Positions 63,244 through 64,000 of a stretch of 64,000 bases of DNA are shown here, piece by piece. Source of the stretch: JACCTU01 sp963809175 (GTDB lineage: Bacteria; Actinomycetota; Thermoleophilia; Gaiellales; Gaiellaceae); NCBI GenBank assembly GCA_963809175.1, contig CAWEIK010000003.1, positions 434,001 to 498,000 of the forward strand, in the 5' to 3' direction. Position 1 is the stretch's first letter, and each line of letters opens with the position of its first letter. The notes beneath the pieces are model-generated. The model saw only the letters and a list, made by a program, of their open reading frames with translations, did no database searches and was not told where the DNA came from. The position numbers were made by a program, and so were the translations under genes.

Positions 63244-64000
63244 TAGAGGCGCGTGATGACGTCGACGAGCCGGCACGAGTAGCCCCACTCGTTGTCGTAC
63301 CAGCCGAAGACCTTGACCATGTGCCCGCCGCCGAGTGTGAGCTCGCTGTCGAAGATGCACGAGTACGGCGACTGCTGGATGTCCGTCGAGACGAGCGGCT
63401 CGTCGGTGTACGCGAGGATCCCCTTCATCCGGCCGGTGTCGGCCGCCGTGCGGAAGACCTCGTTGACCTCGTCGACGGTGACCTCCTTCGTCAGATGGAC
63501 GACGAGATCGACGATCGAGCCCGTGGGAACCGGGGCACGGATCGCGACGCCGTCGATCTTCCCCTGCAACTCGGGCAGCACGAGGCCGATCGCGCGCGCA
63601 GCGCCGGTCGACGTCGGGATCAGGTTGATCGCGGCCGCTCGAGCACGCCGCAGGTCTTCGTGCGGCAGGTCGAGGATGTTCTGGTCGTTCGTGTACGCGT
63701 GGATCGTCGTCATGTAGCCGTGCTCGATCGTGAACGCGTCGTGGAGCACCTTGGCCATCGGCGCGACGCAGTTCGTCGTGCACGAGGCGTTCGAGATGAT
63801 GTTGTGAGAAGCCTTGTCGTACGCGTCGTCGTTGACGCCGAGCACGATCGTCACGTCGGGGTCCGTGGCCGGCGCGCTGATCACGACCTTCGACGCTCCG
63901 GCGTCGAGGTGCTTCTGCGCGCCCTCGCGCTTCGTGAAGAAGCCTGTCGACTCGATCACGACGTCGACGCCGAGCTCCCCCCAAGGAAGGTTGGCGGGAT
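63243..64000 (-). CDS. gap: Glyceraldehyde-3-phosphate dehydrogenase (5' end outside window)
   Basis: C-terminal 252 residues. LPWGELGVDVVIESTGFFT, SNASCTTNCVAPMAKVL with the catalytic Cys, IHAYTNDQ with the His, TSTGAARAIG, IRAPVPTGSIVDLV, WYDNEWGYSCRLVDV. The missing N-terminus holds the NAD Rossmann motif. First gene of the operon; it is cut by the right window edge. Confidence 0.96.
   Translation of the reverse strand, partial: PANLPWGELGVDVVIESTGFFTKREGAQKHLDAGASKVVISAPATDPDVTIVLGVNDDAYDKASHNIISNASCTTNCVAPMAKVLHDAFTIEHGYMTTIHAYTNDQNILDLPHEDLRRARAAAINLIPTSTGAARAIGLVLPELQGKIDGVAIRAPVPTGSIVDLVVHLTKEVTVDEVNEVFRTAADTGRMKGILAYTDEPLVSTDIQQSPYSCIFDSELTLGGGHMVKVFGWYDNEWGYSCRLVDVITRL

Overview
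The window is about 70% GC, with almost exclusively G/C-ending codons and densely overlapping genes. It carries the actinobacterial pyrR-pyrB-pyrC-carA-carB-pyrK-pyrD / mIHF / gmk / rpoZ / coaBC block, CGAAC-N4-GTTCG LexA boxes and tRNA genes without an encoded CCA. This points to Actinomycetota. The mix of accessory families (DUF6510, DUF2007, class I aldolase next to GlpX, secreted WNGT-type proteins) suggests Thermoleophilia, an inference not tested against any database.

Layout. 1-3.6 kb (minus): MoxR ATPase, DUF58 protein and a TgpA-like transglutaminase cut by the window edge. 3.6-14.5 kb (minus): one tightly overlapped pyrimidine operon running into mIHF, gmk, rpoZ and coaBC, led by a PyrR-binding RNA hairpin that contains the pyrR ribosome binding site. 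14.6-27.9 kb: GT-C type membrane glycosyltransferase, site-2 protease with CBS domains, methyltransferase, DUF2007, RNase Z, a LexA-controlled LysM mini-protein (probable SOS division inhibitor), a secreted glycoside hydrolase-like protein, a DgcN/DgcA-like D-glutamate pair, secreted M43 protease, tRNA-Arg, a secreted duplicated-domain protein, an MFS permease and CorA. 27.9-36.9 kb is accessory: small secreted, membrane and hypothetical genes, then a compact integrative element (30.5-36.8 kb) of co-directional, overlapping genes with excisionase-like HTH proteins, an AAA replication-type ATPase, an HNH nuclease and a tyrosine integrase, but no recognisable virion genes. 36.9-50.7 kb holds a loose set of secreted proteins, HIT protein, YedY-like/flavin reductase/DUF6510 trio, ArsR-SRPBCC pair, permease, acetyltransferases, hydrolases and metallo-beta-lactamase-fold enzymes, with two families of short intergenic repeats. 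50.7-64 kb is core again: tRNA-Gly, class I aldolase, GlpX, ArgS with a degenerate HIGH motif, M48 protease, metallophosphatase, a lipoprotein plus PknB-type kinase, an ECF sigma factor, and the gap-pgk-tpiA-gpmI glycolytic operon (gap cut by the right edge).

Fifteen genes are split by single-base frame shifts, including essential ones (carB, pgk, gpmI). Most are an extra base, often in a G or C run; a few look like a lost base. Errors in the consensus sequence explain this better than mass gene decay, so I annotate these genes across the shift. Several convergent pairs share a CTAG or TTAG at their stops, showing how little intergenic space there is.
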